Shown here: piece by piece, positions 1 through 6,830 of the stretch | Layout of the letters: each line of letters opens with the position of its first letter | How positions within the stretch are numbered: position 1 is the first letter of the stretch | Source of the DNA: Oxynema aestuarii AP17 | GTDB lineage: Bacteria > Cyanobacteriota > Cyanobacteriia > Cyanobacteriales > Laspinemataceae | Direction of reading: 5' to 3' | Assembly: GCF_012295525.1 (NCBI RefSeq) | Contig: NZ_CP051167.1 | Coordinates: forward strand, 992,001-1,056,000 | DNA length: 64,000 nt | The notes under the pieces: model-generated | Told to the model about the DNA's origin: nothing | Seen by the model: only the letters and a program-made list of their open reading frames with translations | Database searches by the model: none | Program-made: the position numbers and the translations under genes

Positions 1-2
1 AA

Positions 3-1841
3 GGTGGTTCTAAGCCCGTTGTCAGTGCTACTGACCAAACCGTGAAGCGCAATCAAAGTATCCAACCATCCTTTAGCGTCACTGATGCCGATGGAGATAC
101 CATGACTCGTTATCGCTTCTTTGATGGTGACAACAGCAGCACCAGCGGTTATTTCACAGTTAATGGTGTCAAAAAAGCAGCCCACCAAACTTTCTATGTA
201 GATGCAGACCAACTACACACAGTTCGGTTCGTAGGCGGTTCTGTGGCTGGTAACGATCGAGTATATGTATCTGCCACTGATGGAATTGACGGGTGGAGTA
301 CCTGGCAAGACTACTTGATGAAAACTCAAAGTGGTTCTAATCCAGTGGTGACAGCCAGTGACCAAACCGTGAATGCTAATGAATCCATGAAACTATCCTT
401 CAGTGTCACTGATGCGGATGGAGATACCATGACTCGCTATGCCTTCTTCGATGGCAACAGCAGCAGTACCAGTGGTTATTTCACGGTCAATGGTGTCAAA
501 CAGGCAGCCGGTCAAACCTTCTATGTAGATGCGGATAAGTTGGATACAGTTCGCTTTGTTGGCGGTGCAGTAGCCGGTATTGATGGATTGCATGTCCGTA
601 CCAGTGATGGCGTTGACGGCTGGAGTGAGTGGACTAAATTTAATGTTTCCACAAAAGCAACAGTTATCAATGATTGGTTTGAGCAGAACATTAAAGATGC
701 GGCAATTCGTTCTTTAGCCCGATCGCGCTTCCAAGATGGTGAACTCGATCGCAAAGATATGATTGATATCTTCATCAATGCTACAGACAGTGGGGTAGTC
801 GATGCTTACGAATTTGCCGACCTGCAAACTTTAACCAGCAACAAAGACTACATTAAAATGCCCGATTATGTGCAAATCTTGTCCACCAAGATTTCCCACG
901 GAAACCCAGCCAACAAGAGTTACCGAGGCACTTATCTAGGTAACTTACAAGCTGGCAGCAGTGGGGAACATCTTGGCAAGCTGATTAAAAAGCACTTCTT
1001 AGGCCAAGATCATCCGTTACCCAAAGGAGAGTATTCTTACGGCAGTGCATCCAACGTTGAGTATCGTTATGCAGAAGGTCAACTTTTCCAAAATGGCATC
1101 AGTTACGAAGATATAAAACAAGGAGCCGTTGGAGATTGTTACTACCTAGCCTCATTAGCCGCTGTTGCCCAGAAGACACCTAACGTCATTAAAGATATGT
1201 TTATTGACAATGGTATTGACGAGGATGGAAACCGCACTTATACCGTGCGTTTCTATAATAATGGTCAGGTTGACTATGTAACGGTCGATCGCTATTTACC
1301 GACCAATAAAAACAATGGATCGCTTCCTTTTGCTGGAGTGGGTAATGGCCATACTTACAAAAATTCCAACAATGAGTTGTGGGTCGCTTTAGCAGAAAAA
1401 GCCTATGCTCAAATGAATGAAGCGGGTTGGATGAAGCGGTACACAACAGACGAAGGAATTGACCTTCACGGACTCAATTCTTACAAAGGTATTGAAGGTG
1501 GTTGGACAAATGTTTCAGTGGCTCACATTAACAACCAAAGTGGCACCCGGCATTCCATTTCATCATCTACAGCTAGTAGCGTTGTCACCGCCTTTAATTT
1601 TGGCAAATTAGTTAACTTTAGCTCTTTAGGCAAAGAGGCCACACATGGCTCTCCTGTTGTTTCTAGTCATGCTTACACAATGGTTGATTACAATCAGTCT
1701 ACTGGGAAGTTCAAACTGTTTAATCCTTGGGGATTAGATGGCGGAACAGAACCCGGTGACTCCGCTTTCAAACCGGGCATATTAGAAATGAGTTGGAACG
1801 AGATTAAAACATATTTTCGCTATTGGAGAGTGAACGGTTAA
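3..1841 (+). CDS. Calpain-like (family C2) cysteine protease, 5' end outside window
   Basis: Only the C-terminal part (about 612 codons) is visible; the frame is already open at the left edge. It begins with two copies of a roughly 109-residue repeat (327-bp period, copies near 33 and 360) carrying an SVTDADGDTM motif and a DG(I/V)DGWS ending, probably an extracellular beta domain. The C-terminal half is a calpain-type papain-fold protease. The catalytic Cys lies in GDCYYLASLAAV (Cys codon 1137-1139), the His in SSHAYTM (1668-1670) and the Asn in FNPWG (1722-1724). All three triad residues are present, so the domain should be active. The gene ends at a pair of hairpins. Secretion and substrate cannot be judged because the N-terminus is missing. 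Bacterial calpain-like proteases attached to repeats occur in cyanobacteria, but their roles are largely unknown. Confidence 0.88.
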   Translation, partial: GGSKPVVSATDQTVKRNQSIQPSFSVTDADGDTMTRYRFFDGDNSSTSGYFTVNGVKKAAHQTFYVDADQLHTVRFVGGSVAGNDRVYVSATDGIDGWSTWQDYLMKTQSGSNPVVTASDQTVNANESMKLSFSVTDADGDTMTRYAFFDGNSSSTSGYFTVNGVKQAAGQTFYVDADKLDTVRFVGGAVAGIDGLHVRTSDGVDGWSEWTKFNVSTKATVINDWFEQNIKDAAIRSLARSRFQDGELDRKDMIDIFINATDSGVVDAYEFADLQTLTSNKDYIKMPDYVQILSTKISHGNPANKSYRGTYLGNLQAGSSGEHLGKLIKKHFLGQDHPLPKGEYSYGSASNVEYRYAEGQLFQNGISYEDIKQGAVGDCYYLASLAAVAQKTPNVIKDMFIDNGIDEDGNRTYTVRFYNNGQVDYVTVDRYLPTNKNNGSLPFAGVGNGHTYKNSNNELWVALAEKAYAQMNEAGWMKRYTTDEGIDLHGLNSYKGIEGGWTNVSVAHINNQSGTRHSISSSTASSVVTAFNFGKLVNFSSLGKEATHGSPVVSSHAYTMVDYNQSTGKFKLFNPWGLDGGTEPGDSAFKPGILEMSWNEIKTYFRYWRVNG

Positions 1842-1852
1842 GGTGATTCATG

Positions 1853-1911
1853 CCACCTATTGTCCCTAGTTAGGTGGCAAGAGACTGGGATAATGCTTTC
1901 TCAGTCTCTTG
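1853..1911 (+). terminator. Double hairpin after the calpain gene
   Basis: Two adjacent stem-loops follow the stop codon. The first pairs CCACCT with AGGTGG (1853-1877). The second has a perfect 10-bp stem, CAAGAGACTG with CAGTCTCTTG (1878-1911). There is no long T-run, so it could be a terminator or a processing/attenuation structure. A possible TTG start for the next gene lies inside the second stem, which argues against that start. Confidence 0.55.
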
Positions 1912-1944
1912 CCGGAATTCTTGGAAAGTGAACAGCGGAAAAAT

Positions 1945-2706
1945 ATGGACTCTATCCCTTTTTTAACGATTAACAATCAGACCATCTCTCTGAGTCAAGC
2001 CATTGGCTATCTGAAAGCGTCGGGTAAATTTGGCCTATTTCTCTCAGAAATCTTGCGCCAATATATTCTCACCCATGAACTGGATGAACTGGAATCCATT
2101 GACATTGCTCTAGAGGAATTAGAACAAACCATTCTAAATTTTCGCCTAAATAATCAATTACTTGACCAGAACAAATTTCAAGATTGGCTGGTGAAAAATG
2201 GCATCAGTTATGTGAATTTTCGCCAGAGAATCACCAATGACCTGAAACTAGATAAGCTAAAAGCTAAGATTAGCGAACCCAAAATCGAGGAATATTTTAA
2301 AACGCAAAAACAATTTTTCGATCGCGTCGTTCTCTCCCGCATCATCCTCAACGATAAAGCCCTCGCCCAAAAATTAAACGAAGAACTCTTAGCAGACCCC
2401 AGAAAGTTTGAAACCCTCGCTAGAGAATATTCGATTACGGACGATCGTGTAGTGAACGGTATGATGGGCCCGGTCAGTCGTGGCACCTTGCCCGATATCC
2501 TCAAAAATCCGATAGAATTTTCTCCGGTTGGGGAAATTATTGGGCCGCTAGAAATTGACGAAAATTACGGATTATTTCGCGTCGAACAATTCCTCGATGC
2601 TTCTCTAGACGATCCTAAACTCAAACAAGAACTGCAAAATCAATTATTTGAGCAATGGCTACAAGAAAAATTACAAAGCTTGGAAATTAAACTAGAGGTT
2701 AAGTAA
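1945..2706 (+). CDS. Parvulin-type peptidylprolyl isomerase (PpiC/SurA family)
   Basis: The 253-residue product has an alpha-helical N-terminal part (about residues 1-120, SurA-like) and a rotamase segment (about 125-225). The rotamase part shows the parvulin pattern: FETLAREYSITDD, then GMMGPVSRGTLP, then VGEIIGPLEIDENYGLFRVEQ. No signal peptide or membrane segment is visible. I chose the ATG at 1945 because the upstream in-frame TTG (1909) lies within a strong hairpin. Such isomerases often sit beside secretion or ABC-exporter genes in cyanobacteria; here the upstream neighbour is a repeat-bearing calpain-like protease. A role as its folding helper is inference only. Confidence 0.85.
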   Translation: MDSIPFLTINNQTISLSQAIGYLKASGKFGLFLSEILRQYILTHELDELESIDIALEELEQTILNFRLNNQLLDQNKFQDWLVKNGISYVNFRQRITNDLKLDKLKAKISEPKIEEYFKTQKQFFDRVVLSRIILNDKALAQKLNEELLADPRKFETLAREYSITDDRVVNGMMGPVSRGTLPDILKNPIEFSPVGEIIGPLEIDENYGLFRVEQFLDASLDDPKLKQELQNQLFEQWLQEKLQSLEIKLEVK

Positions 2707-2753
2707 TTGAATTTAAAGAAAGCGTTTTTTTGCCTTGGTAGGGTGTGTTAGTA

Positions 2754-2820
2754 GTAGGGTGGGCAGGGTTATAGAATCAGTTGTTACCAGCATCCAGTCT
2801 AGTCGCCCTGCCCACCCTAC
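2754..2820. repeat. 67-bp inverted-repeat element with perfect 15-bp arms
   Basis: GTAGGGTGGGCAGGG (2754-2768) is the exact reverse complement of the sequence at 2806-2820, with a 37-nt loop. It lies 48 bp after the PPIase stop. It has the form of a small REP/MITE-like cyanobacterial repeat and could also end transcription. Confidence 0.7.
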
Positions 2821-2835
2821 AAGCTTTTAATCGGT

Positions 2836-3040
2836 GCGATCGCCTCTTTTTCCCAGAGTGCGATCGCCTCTTTTTCCCAGAGTGCGATCGCCTTTTTATC
2901 CCAGAGAGCGATCGCTTTTTTCCCAGAGAGCGATCGCCTTTTTATCCCAGAGAGCGATCGCCTTTTTCCTCAGAGAGCGATCGCTCTTTTTCCAGAATGT
3001 GATCGCTTATTTTCTCCCAGAGAGCGATCGCCTTTTTCCC
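2836..3040. repeat. HIP1-centred repeat array A
   Basis: About nine irregular units of 22-27 bp. Each starts with GCGATCGC (one copy is GTGATCGC), then a pyrimidine-rich stretch (for example CTTTTTATCC), then CAGAGA or CAGAGT. Unit length varies by a few bases, so reading frames through the array are frameshifted versions of the same repeat and are not genes. Arrays B, C and D nearby use the same unit. Confidence 0.85.
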
Positions 3041-3057
3041 ACAAACAACAGCCTCTC

Positions 3058-3456
3058 TTAAAAGCCCCCCTTTCCAAGGGGGGTTGGGGGGATCCAACGC
3101 TCTAACTGCCGACAAACACCCTCAAAATTCTGCAACACATCAACATTGGTAAACCTAACTACTGTTATCCCATATCCTTCTAAAATTCGCGTCCTCTCTT
3201 CATCATAGTCTTGACCCTGTTGGGTAAAATGACTCTCGCCATCAATTCCAATAACCAACTTCAAACTCGCGCAATAAAAGTCAACAATAAAATTATCAAT
3301 GGGGCGTTGTCGCAAAATACGCAAGGGAAATTTTCTCAAGCAATCCTGCCAAAGTTTTTTCTCGGCAGGTGTGGGGTTTTGCCGCATTTGTTTAGCAATG
3401 GAGACAAGTTTTGGATTGTAGGGCAGGTGAAATTGGGAGTTAGTAAATTTTGTCAC
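3058..3456 (-). CDS. DUF559 domain protein, Vsr-like endonuclease fold
   Basis: A 132-residue protein of the DUF559 family, related to very-short-patch-repair-like PD-(D/E)XK nucleases. Recognisable elements are QNPTPAEKKLWQ near the start, FIVDFYCASLKLVIGIDGESH (split here by position: acidic residues of DFY and IDGESH around residues 58-74) and a final VVRFTNVDVLQN. The last ten residues (PPTPLGKGGF) are encoded by a 33-bp sequence found in inverted orientation on the other side of the gene. HIP1 arrays flank it on both sides. Function is unproven for the family; DNA cleavage is inferred from fold. Confidence 0.85.
   Translation of the reverse strand: MTKFTNSQFHLPYNPKLVSIAKQMRQNPTPAEKKLWQDCLRKFPLRILRQRPIDNFIVDFYCASLKLVIGIDGESHFTQQGQDYDEERTRILEGYGITVVRFTNVDVLQNFEGVCRQLERWIPPTPLGKGGF
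3063..3095 (+). repeat. Left arm of 33-bp inverted repeat flanking the DUF559 gene
   Basis: A C-rich then G-rich 33-mer that is an exact reverse complement of 3579-3611. It overlaps the 3' end of the DUF559 gene. Related G/C-run sequences occur again near 49950-50010. Confidence 0.85.
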
Positions 3457-3578
3457 GATACCCCCTGGTTTCTCGATGAATGATAGGGATTGAGATAGTT
3501 TTATTTCTATTTTAGTGGAGATTGACTCTTCTTTCGGAGGGGATTTCCGGCGACACTACTAAGAGGCGATCGGGCGTG

Positions 3579-3611
3579 GGATCCCCCCAACCCCCCTTGG
3601 AAAGGGGGGCT
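3579..3611 (-). repeat. Right arm of 33-bp inverted repeat flanking the DUF559 gene
   Basis: Exact reverse complement of 3063-3095. The two arms enclose about 480 bp containing the DUF559 gene upstream of array B. Confidence 0.85.
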
Positions 3612-3635
3612 AATTTATTTACATCTCGATTGAGA

Positions 3636-3830
3636 GCGATCGCCCTCCCAGAAATGCGATCGCCTTTTTCCCAGAGTGCGATCGCCTTTTTATCCCAGAA
3701 TGCGATCGCCTCTTTTTCCCAGAGTGCGATCGCTTTTTTCCCAGAGAGCGATCGCCTTTTTATCCCAGAGAGCGATCGCTTTTTTCCCAGAGAGCGATCG
3801 CCTTTTTCCAAGACAGCGATCGCTCTTTTC
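3636..3830. repeat. HIP1-centred repeat array B
   Basis: Same unit as array A, about eight copies, some with the variant spacer CCTCCCAGAAAT. It ends about 40 bp before the start codon of the Uma2-family gene, so it occupies that gene's upstream region. Confidence 0.85.
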
Positions 3831-3872
3831 TTGTTACAATAAATCATCAGAACGCAATTGGAGTTCTCCACT

Positions 3873-4439
3873 ATGCCTGAGATGACTATAAAAGACGTGG
3901 AACGGATTGAGTCAATCCTCAGCGACGCTGGTTTGGACTGCCAACTCGAACTGGAAGAAGGTAGGATTATTATTAAAAATCCATCGGATCTTATCGCCAG
4001 TGAAGTCTCCGTCGAATTTGCCAGTCAACTAAGCAATTGGGTCAAACCCCGCCGTCTCGGTCGGGTATTTGACTCTGCTGGTGGGTTTATTTTACCCAAT
4101 AGTGACCTGAAAGCACCCGATGTATCTTTTGTTTTGCGCAGTCGCCTCCCCAGAAGCGTTCGTTATTTTGCTACTCTCGTTCCCGATTTAGTTGTAGAAG
4201 TTAAATCTCAAAGCGATCGCATCAAAAAACTGCGGGAAAAAATTAAGGTTTATCTCGAACAAGGCGTACAAGTTGCTATCTTAATTGACCCGGATACTTG
4301 CCTAGTCGAAGTTTACCGTCCCGATACTTCGGTACAAACTTTGGGCAATGGTGATATTTTAACTGTGCCAGAATTACTCCCTGAATGGGAATTAGTCGTG
4401 GAAGAACTTTGGCCGGTAATATTTGAGGATGAAGAATAG
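3873..4439 (+). CDS. Uma2 family (DUF820) restriction-endonuclease-like protein
   Basis: A 188-residue protein typical of the large cyanobacterial Uma2/DUF820 family (PD-(D/E)XK fold). Visible family features are NPSDLIASEVSVEFASQL, FDSAGGFILPNSDLKAPDVSFV (D in LKAPDVSF), LVPDLVVEVKSQSDR (E-x-K) and a final VPELLPEWEL. The ATG at 3873 was chosen over the in-frame TTG at 3858 because TGGAG precedes it at a reasonable distance. The acidic and lysine residues expected for a nuclease site are present. The family is common in cyanobacteria, often next to repeats; its biological role is unknown. Confidence 0.88.
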   Translation: MPEMTIKDVERIESILSDAGLDCQLELEEGRIIIKNPSDLIASEVSVEFASQLSNWVKPRRLGRVFDSAGGFILPNSDLKAPDVSFVLRSRLPRSVRYFATLVPDLVVEVKSQSDRIKKLREKIKVYLEQGVQVAILIDPDTCLVEVYRPDTSVQTLGNGDILTVPELLPEWELVVEELWPVIFEDEE

Positions 4440-4493
4440 GGTCCGTTTTTTATCTAGCTTCCAGTGAGGGAGAACTGCCTAAATCTCAGAAAT

Positions 4494-4790
4494 GCGATCG
4501 CCCTCCCAGAATGCGATCGCTTCTTTTTCCCCGGAGTGCGATCGCCTTTTTTGCAGAGAGCGATCGTTTTCCAAAAAGCGGGATTTGTTGTAGGGGCGAT
4601 TCGCGAATCGCCCCTACATTGCCGCTCGATCCCCTGTTTTTTTTCAGAGAGCGATCGCCCTTTTCCCATCAGAGAGCGATCGCCCTCCCAGAAATGCGAT
4701 CGTTTTTTTGAGGGGCGATCGCCTTTTTTCCCAGAATGCGATCGCCCTCCCAGAAATGCGATCGCCTCTTTTTCCCAGAGTGCGATCTCT
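4494..4790. repeat. HIP1-centred repeat array C with embedded palindrome element
   Basis: Copies of the HIP1/pyrimidine/CAGAG unit, interrupted by a block of about 100 bp that begins TTTTCCAAAAAGCGGG and contains a 30-bp perfect palindrome (4589-4618). The same composite block recurs twice in array D. The array fills the convergent gap between the Uma2 gene and the DUF5615 gene. Confidence 0.85.
4589..4618. repeat. 30-bp perfect palindrome, copy 1
   Basis: Half-site TGTAGGGGCGATTCG followed directly by its reverse complement, with no loop. Further exact copies are at 6445-6474 and 6642-6671. Confidence 0.9.
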
Positions 4791-4817
4791 TCTCCTCCTC
4801 TAAGCTGAACTTTCTCG

Positions 4818-5153
4818 TCAAATAAACTCAACTTTATCCTGAATCTCTTCCGATTCTAAATATTCCCAAATCAAAGTTATCCCGCGCACGATATCGCCTA
4901 TCGAGCGAGTCTTTTGCTGACAGTAAATAATTCCCCGATGACTGATTCCTATTTGCGCCATTCGCAAAAAATCTGTGTCTTGAGTAAAAATGACTCGCTC
5001 TTGTTCTCTACACAAAGCGATTTGTTCCTCATCTGACACGCCGATAAGACCGGATTCTGGTGTTGTGGTTACATCAATGCCTCGCCGTCGCAAACCCTCT
5101 GCTATGGCATTGCTGACATTTTCATCTAAATGAAACCGAATTGTTTTAGGCAT
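4818..5153 (-). CDS. DUF5615 PIN-like toxin
   Basis: The 111-residue product matches the DUF5615 PIN-like family: N-terminal FHLDENVSNAIAEGLRRRGIDV, central VSDEEQIALCREQERVIFTQDTDFLR, and RGIIYCQQ. The acidic residues typical of PIN RNases (D in HLDEN, DTDF) are retained. It overlaps the upstream DUF433 gene by 8 bp on the same strand, the usual antitoxin-toxin order. It probably acts as an RNase toxin neutralised by its neighbour; that is inference from the family. Confidence 0.88.
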   Translation of the reverse strand: MPKTIRFHLDENVSNAIAEGLRRRGIDVTTTPESGLIGVSDEEQIALCREQERVIFTQDTDFLRMAQIGISHRGIIYCQQKTRSIGDIVRGITLIWEYLESEEIQDKVEFI

Positions 5154-5457
5154 TTCGATGCTTTAATTTTTCCTGAAGAAGGGAAGGAGTCTGTGCCTGC
5201 ATCTCGCGGGCAAATGCTTCATCTTCTCGAAGTTGCCGCCTGATTTCTTCTCGATGGTCGTGATAGTATGCTAAAGCTGCATAAACATCTGCTAATGAGA
5301 TCGATGGATGGTGGTACAGAATTTCATCTGGAGACATCCCCATTTCTTCATACCAAATAACAATATCCTGTACTTTAATCCGATGCCCTGCAATTCTTGG
5401 TTTGCCGCCACAAACACCGGGAGTGATTTCAATATGTTCGGTAATTACCATTTCCAT
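5146..5457 (-). CDS. DUF433 antitoxin
   Basis: A 103-residue protein with the DUF433 helix-turn-helix signature: GVCGGKPRIAGHRIKVQDIV, WYEEMGMSPDEILYHHPSISLADVYAALAYYHDHREEI. DUF433 proteins are the usual partners of DUF5615 toxins. It comes first in the operon and its stop overlaps the toxin start by 8 bp, suggesting translational coupling. Two start codons two residues apart (5457 and 5451) are both possible. The C-terminal third is the likely toxin-binding tail. Confidence 0.88.
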   Translation of the reverse strand: MEMVITEHIEITPGVCGGKPRIAGHRIKVQDIVIWYEEMGMSPDEILYHHPSISLADVYAALAYYHDHREEIRRQLREDEAFAREMQAQTPSLLQEKLKHRNA

Positions 5458-5636
5458 ACGCTGTTTTTTTGATGAGCTTATCTGTGGTTAAGGATTAGTT
5501 TAACACGAGAAACGGTTTCCGGAGGGCTGTTGAGTTTATAAAGTGCGATCGCCTTTCTCCCACATCCAATCCCGTCAATGGCAAAAAATGGCAAAAACTG
5601 CCATAATCGAGTCAGAAAGTTCACGAACTGAGGCTT

Positions 5637-5906
5637 ATGAAAAGTATCAACATTTCTTTACCTGACTCGATGCGAGCGTATGTGGAAGAGGTTGTGGCAA
5701 AGGAGGGGTATAGCACCTTGAGCGAATATTTCCGGGAGTTGGTGCGTCAAGACCAGAAGCGCAAAGCTACGGAAAGGCTGGAAACTCTGTTGTTGGAAGG
5801 TCTCGAATCGGGAACTGCAACGGCGATCGCACCGCAAGATTGGCAAGATATTCGCTCGGCGGTACGTGAGAGATTAGCCAAACGCTCGCAGCCAACTGAG
5901 GACTGA
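5637..5906 (+). CDS. parD: ParD-like antitoxin (ribbon-helix-helix)
   Basis: An 89-residue type II antitoxin. Residues 1-45 form the DNA-binding ribbon-helix-helix (MKSINISLPDSMRAYVEE, then GYSTLSEYFRELVRQDQ). The rest is a toxin-wrapping tail. GAGG lies just upstream of the ATG. The stop codon overlaps the ATG of the following parE reading frame (ATGA-type coupling). The partner toxin is broken, so the antitoxin may persist only as a regulator or as protection against related toxins. Confidence 0.87.
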   Translation: MKSINISLPDSMRAYVEEVVAKEGYSTLSEYFRELVRQDQKRKATERLETLLLEGLESGTATAIAPQDWQDIRSAVRERLAKRSQPTED

Positions 5907-6229
5907 TGAGCAACGTTGGTAAACGCCCGCAAGTCATCCGTGATTTAATTGATTTGGCTACCTACATCGCTGAAGATAACTTGGATGCATCCGATCGCTT
6001 TTTACGGGCGGCAGAAAGTACCTTTCAACAACTGGGAAAAATGCCAGGAATGGGGAAAATCTGCTAATTTTTTAATCCTGGTTTGGCAGATATTCGGCAG
6101 CAGGGAATTAAAGGGTTTAAGAAGTATCTGGTTTTTTACCGAGTTACCGATACTGGCGTGGAAATTATCCGGGTGATTCATGGAGCAAGGGACATTGAGG
6201 CTATTTTAGATGATGGAGATGAGGAGTGA
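5906..6229 (+). pseudogene. parE: ParE-like toxin interrupted by an in-frame stop
   Basis: From the ATG at 5906 the frame reads MSNVGKRPQVIRDLIDLA and runs through MPGMGK before hitting TAA at 6065-6067 (53 codons). The same frame then resumes as NPGLADIRQQGIKGFKKYLVFYRV (family-typical) and ends at 6229 with VIRVIHGARDI. The stop is explained by two compensating one-base changes in homopolymers: one A too many at 6056-6059 and one T too few at 6068-6073. Correcting both restores GKSANFFNPGL. This is either genuine toxin inactivation or homopolymer sequencing error. Confidence 0.8.
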
Positions 6230-6444
6230 GGCTTTGGGCAATATCCAAGGCTAAATTTGTTTCGGGGGTTGGAGAAAGAGCGATCGCCTCTTTTTCCCAG
6301 AGTGCGATCGCTTTTTTCCCAGAATCCGATCGCCTTTTTCTCAGAGTGCGATCGCTTTTTTCCCAGAATCCGATCGCCTTTTTCTCAGAGTGCGATCGCC
6401 TCTTTTTCCCAGAGTGCGATCGTTTTCCAAAAAGCGGGATTTGT

Positions 6445-6474
6445 TGTAGGGGCGATTCGCGAATCGCCCCTACA
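6445..6474. repeat. 30-bp perfect palindrome, copy 2
   Basis: Same sequence as 4589-4618, embedded in the same flanking block. Copies 2 and 3 are 197 bp apart in direct repeat. Confidence 0.9.
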
Positions 6475-6641
6475 TTGCCGCTCGATCCCCTGTTTTTTTT
6501 CAGAGAGCGATCGCCCTCCCAGAAATGCGATCGTTTTTTTGAGGGGCGATCGCCTTTTTTCCCTCAGAGCGATCGCCCTCCCAGAAATGCGATCGCCTCT
6601 TTTTCCCAGAGTGCGATCGTTTTCCAAAAAGCGGGATTTGT

Positions 6642-6671
6642 TGTAGGGGCGATTCGCGAATCGCCCCTACA
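6642..6671. repeat. 30-bp perfect palindrome, copy 3
   Basis: Same sequence as 4589-4618; the downstream flank differs from copy 2 by a single base (ATTACCG for ATTGCCG). Confidence 0.9.
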
Positions 6672-6757
6672 TTACCGCTCGATCCCCTGTTTTTTTTCAG
6701 AGAGCGATCGCCCTCCCAGAAATGCGATCGTTTTTTTGAGGGGCGATCGCTTGGTAG

Positions 6758-6823
6758 GGTGTGTTAGGCGGCTATCATTTACCAAAATAATTTGCTCGAT
6801 CCAAAATCCCGCCGTAACGCACC
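6758..6823. repeat. Imperfect inverted-repeat element downstream of CHAT gene 1
   Basis: GGTGTGTTAGGCGG (6758-6771) pairs imperfectly with CCGCCGTAACGCACC (6809-6823). This resembles the common small cyanobacterial element with GGTGCGTTA termini. It lies just past the CHAT gene stop and could act as a terminator. Confidence 0.5.
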
Positions 6824-6830
6824 GAAATTG

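Larger units (their letters stand above)
6280..6750. repeat. HIP1-centred repeat array D
   Basis: The longest HIP1 array. It starts with about six simple units, then contains two copies of a composite block of about 197 bp. Each composite carries TTTTCCAAAAAGCGGG, the 30-bp palindrome, CCCCTGTTTTTTTTCAGAGA and GAGGGGCGATCGC. It fills the convergent gap between the parDE remnant and the first CHAT gene. Confidence 0.85.
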
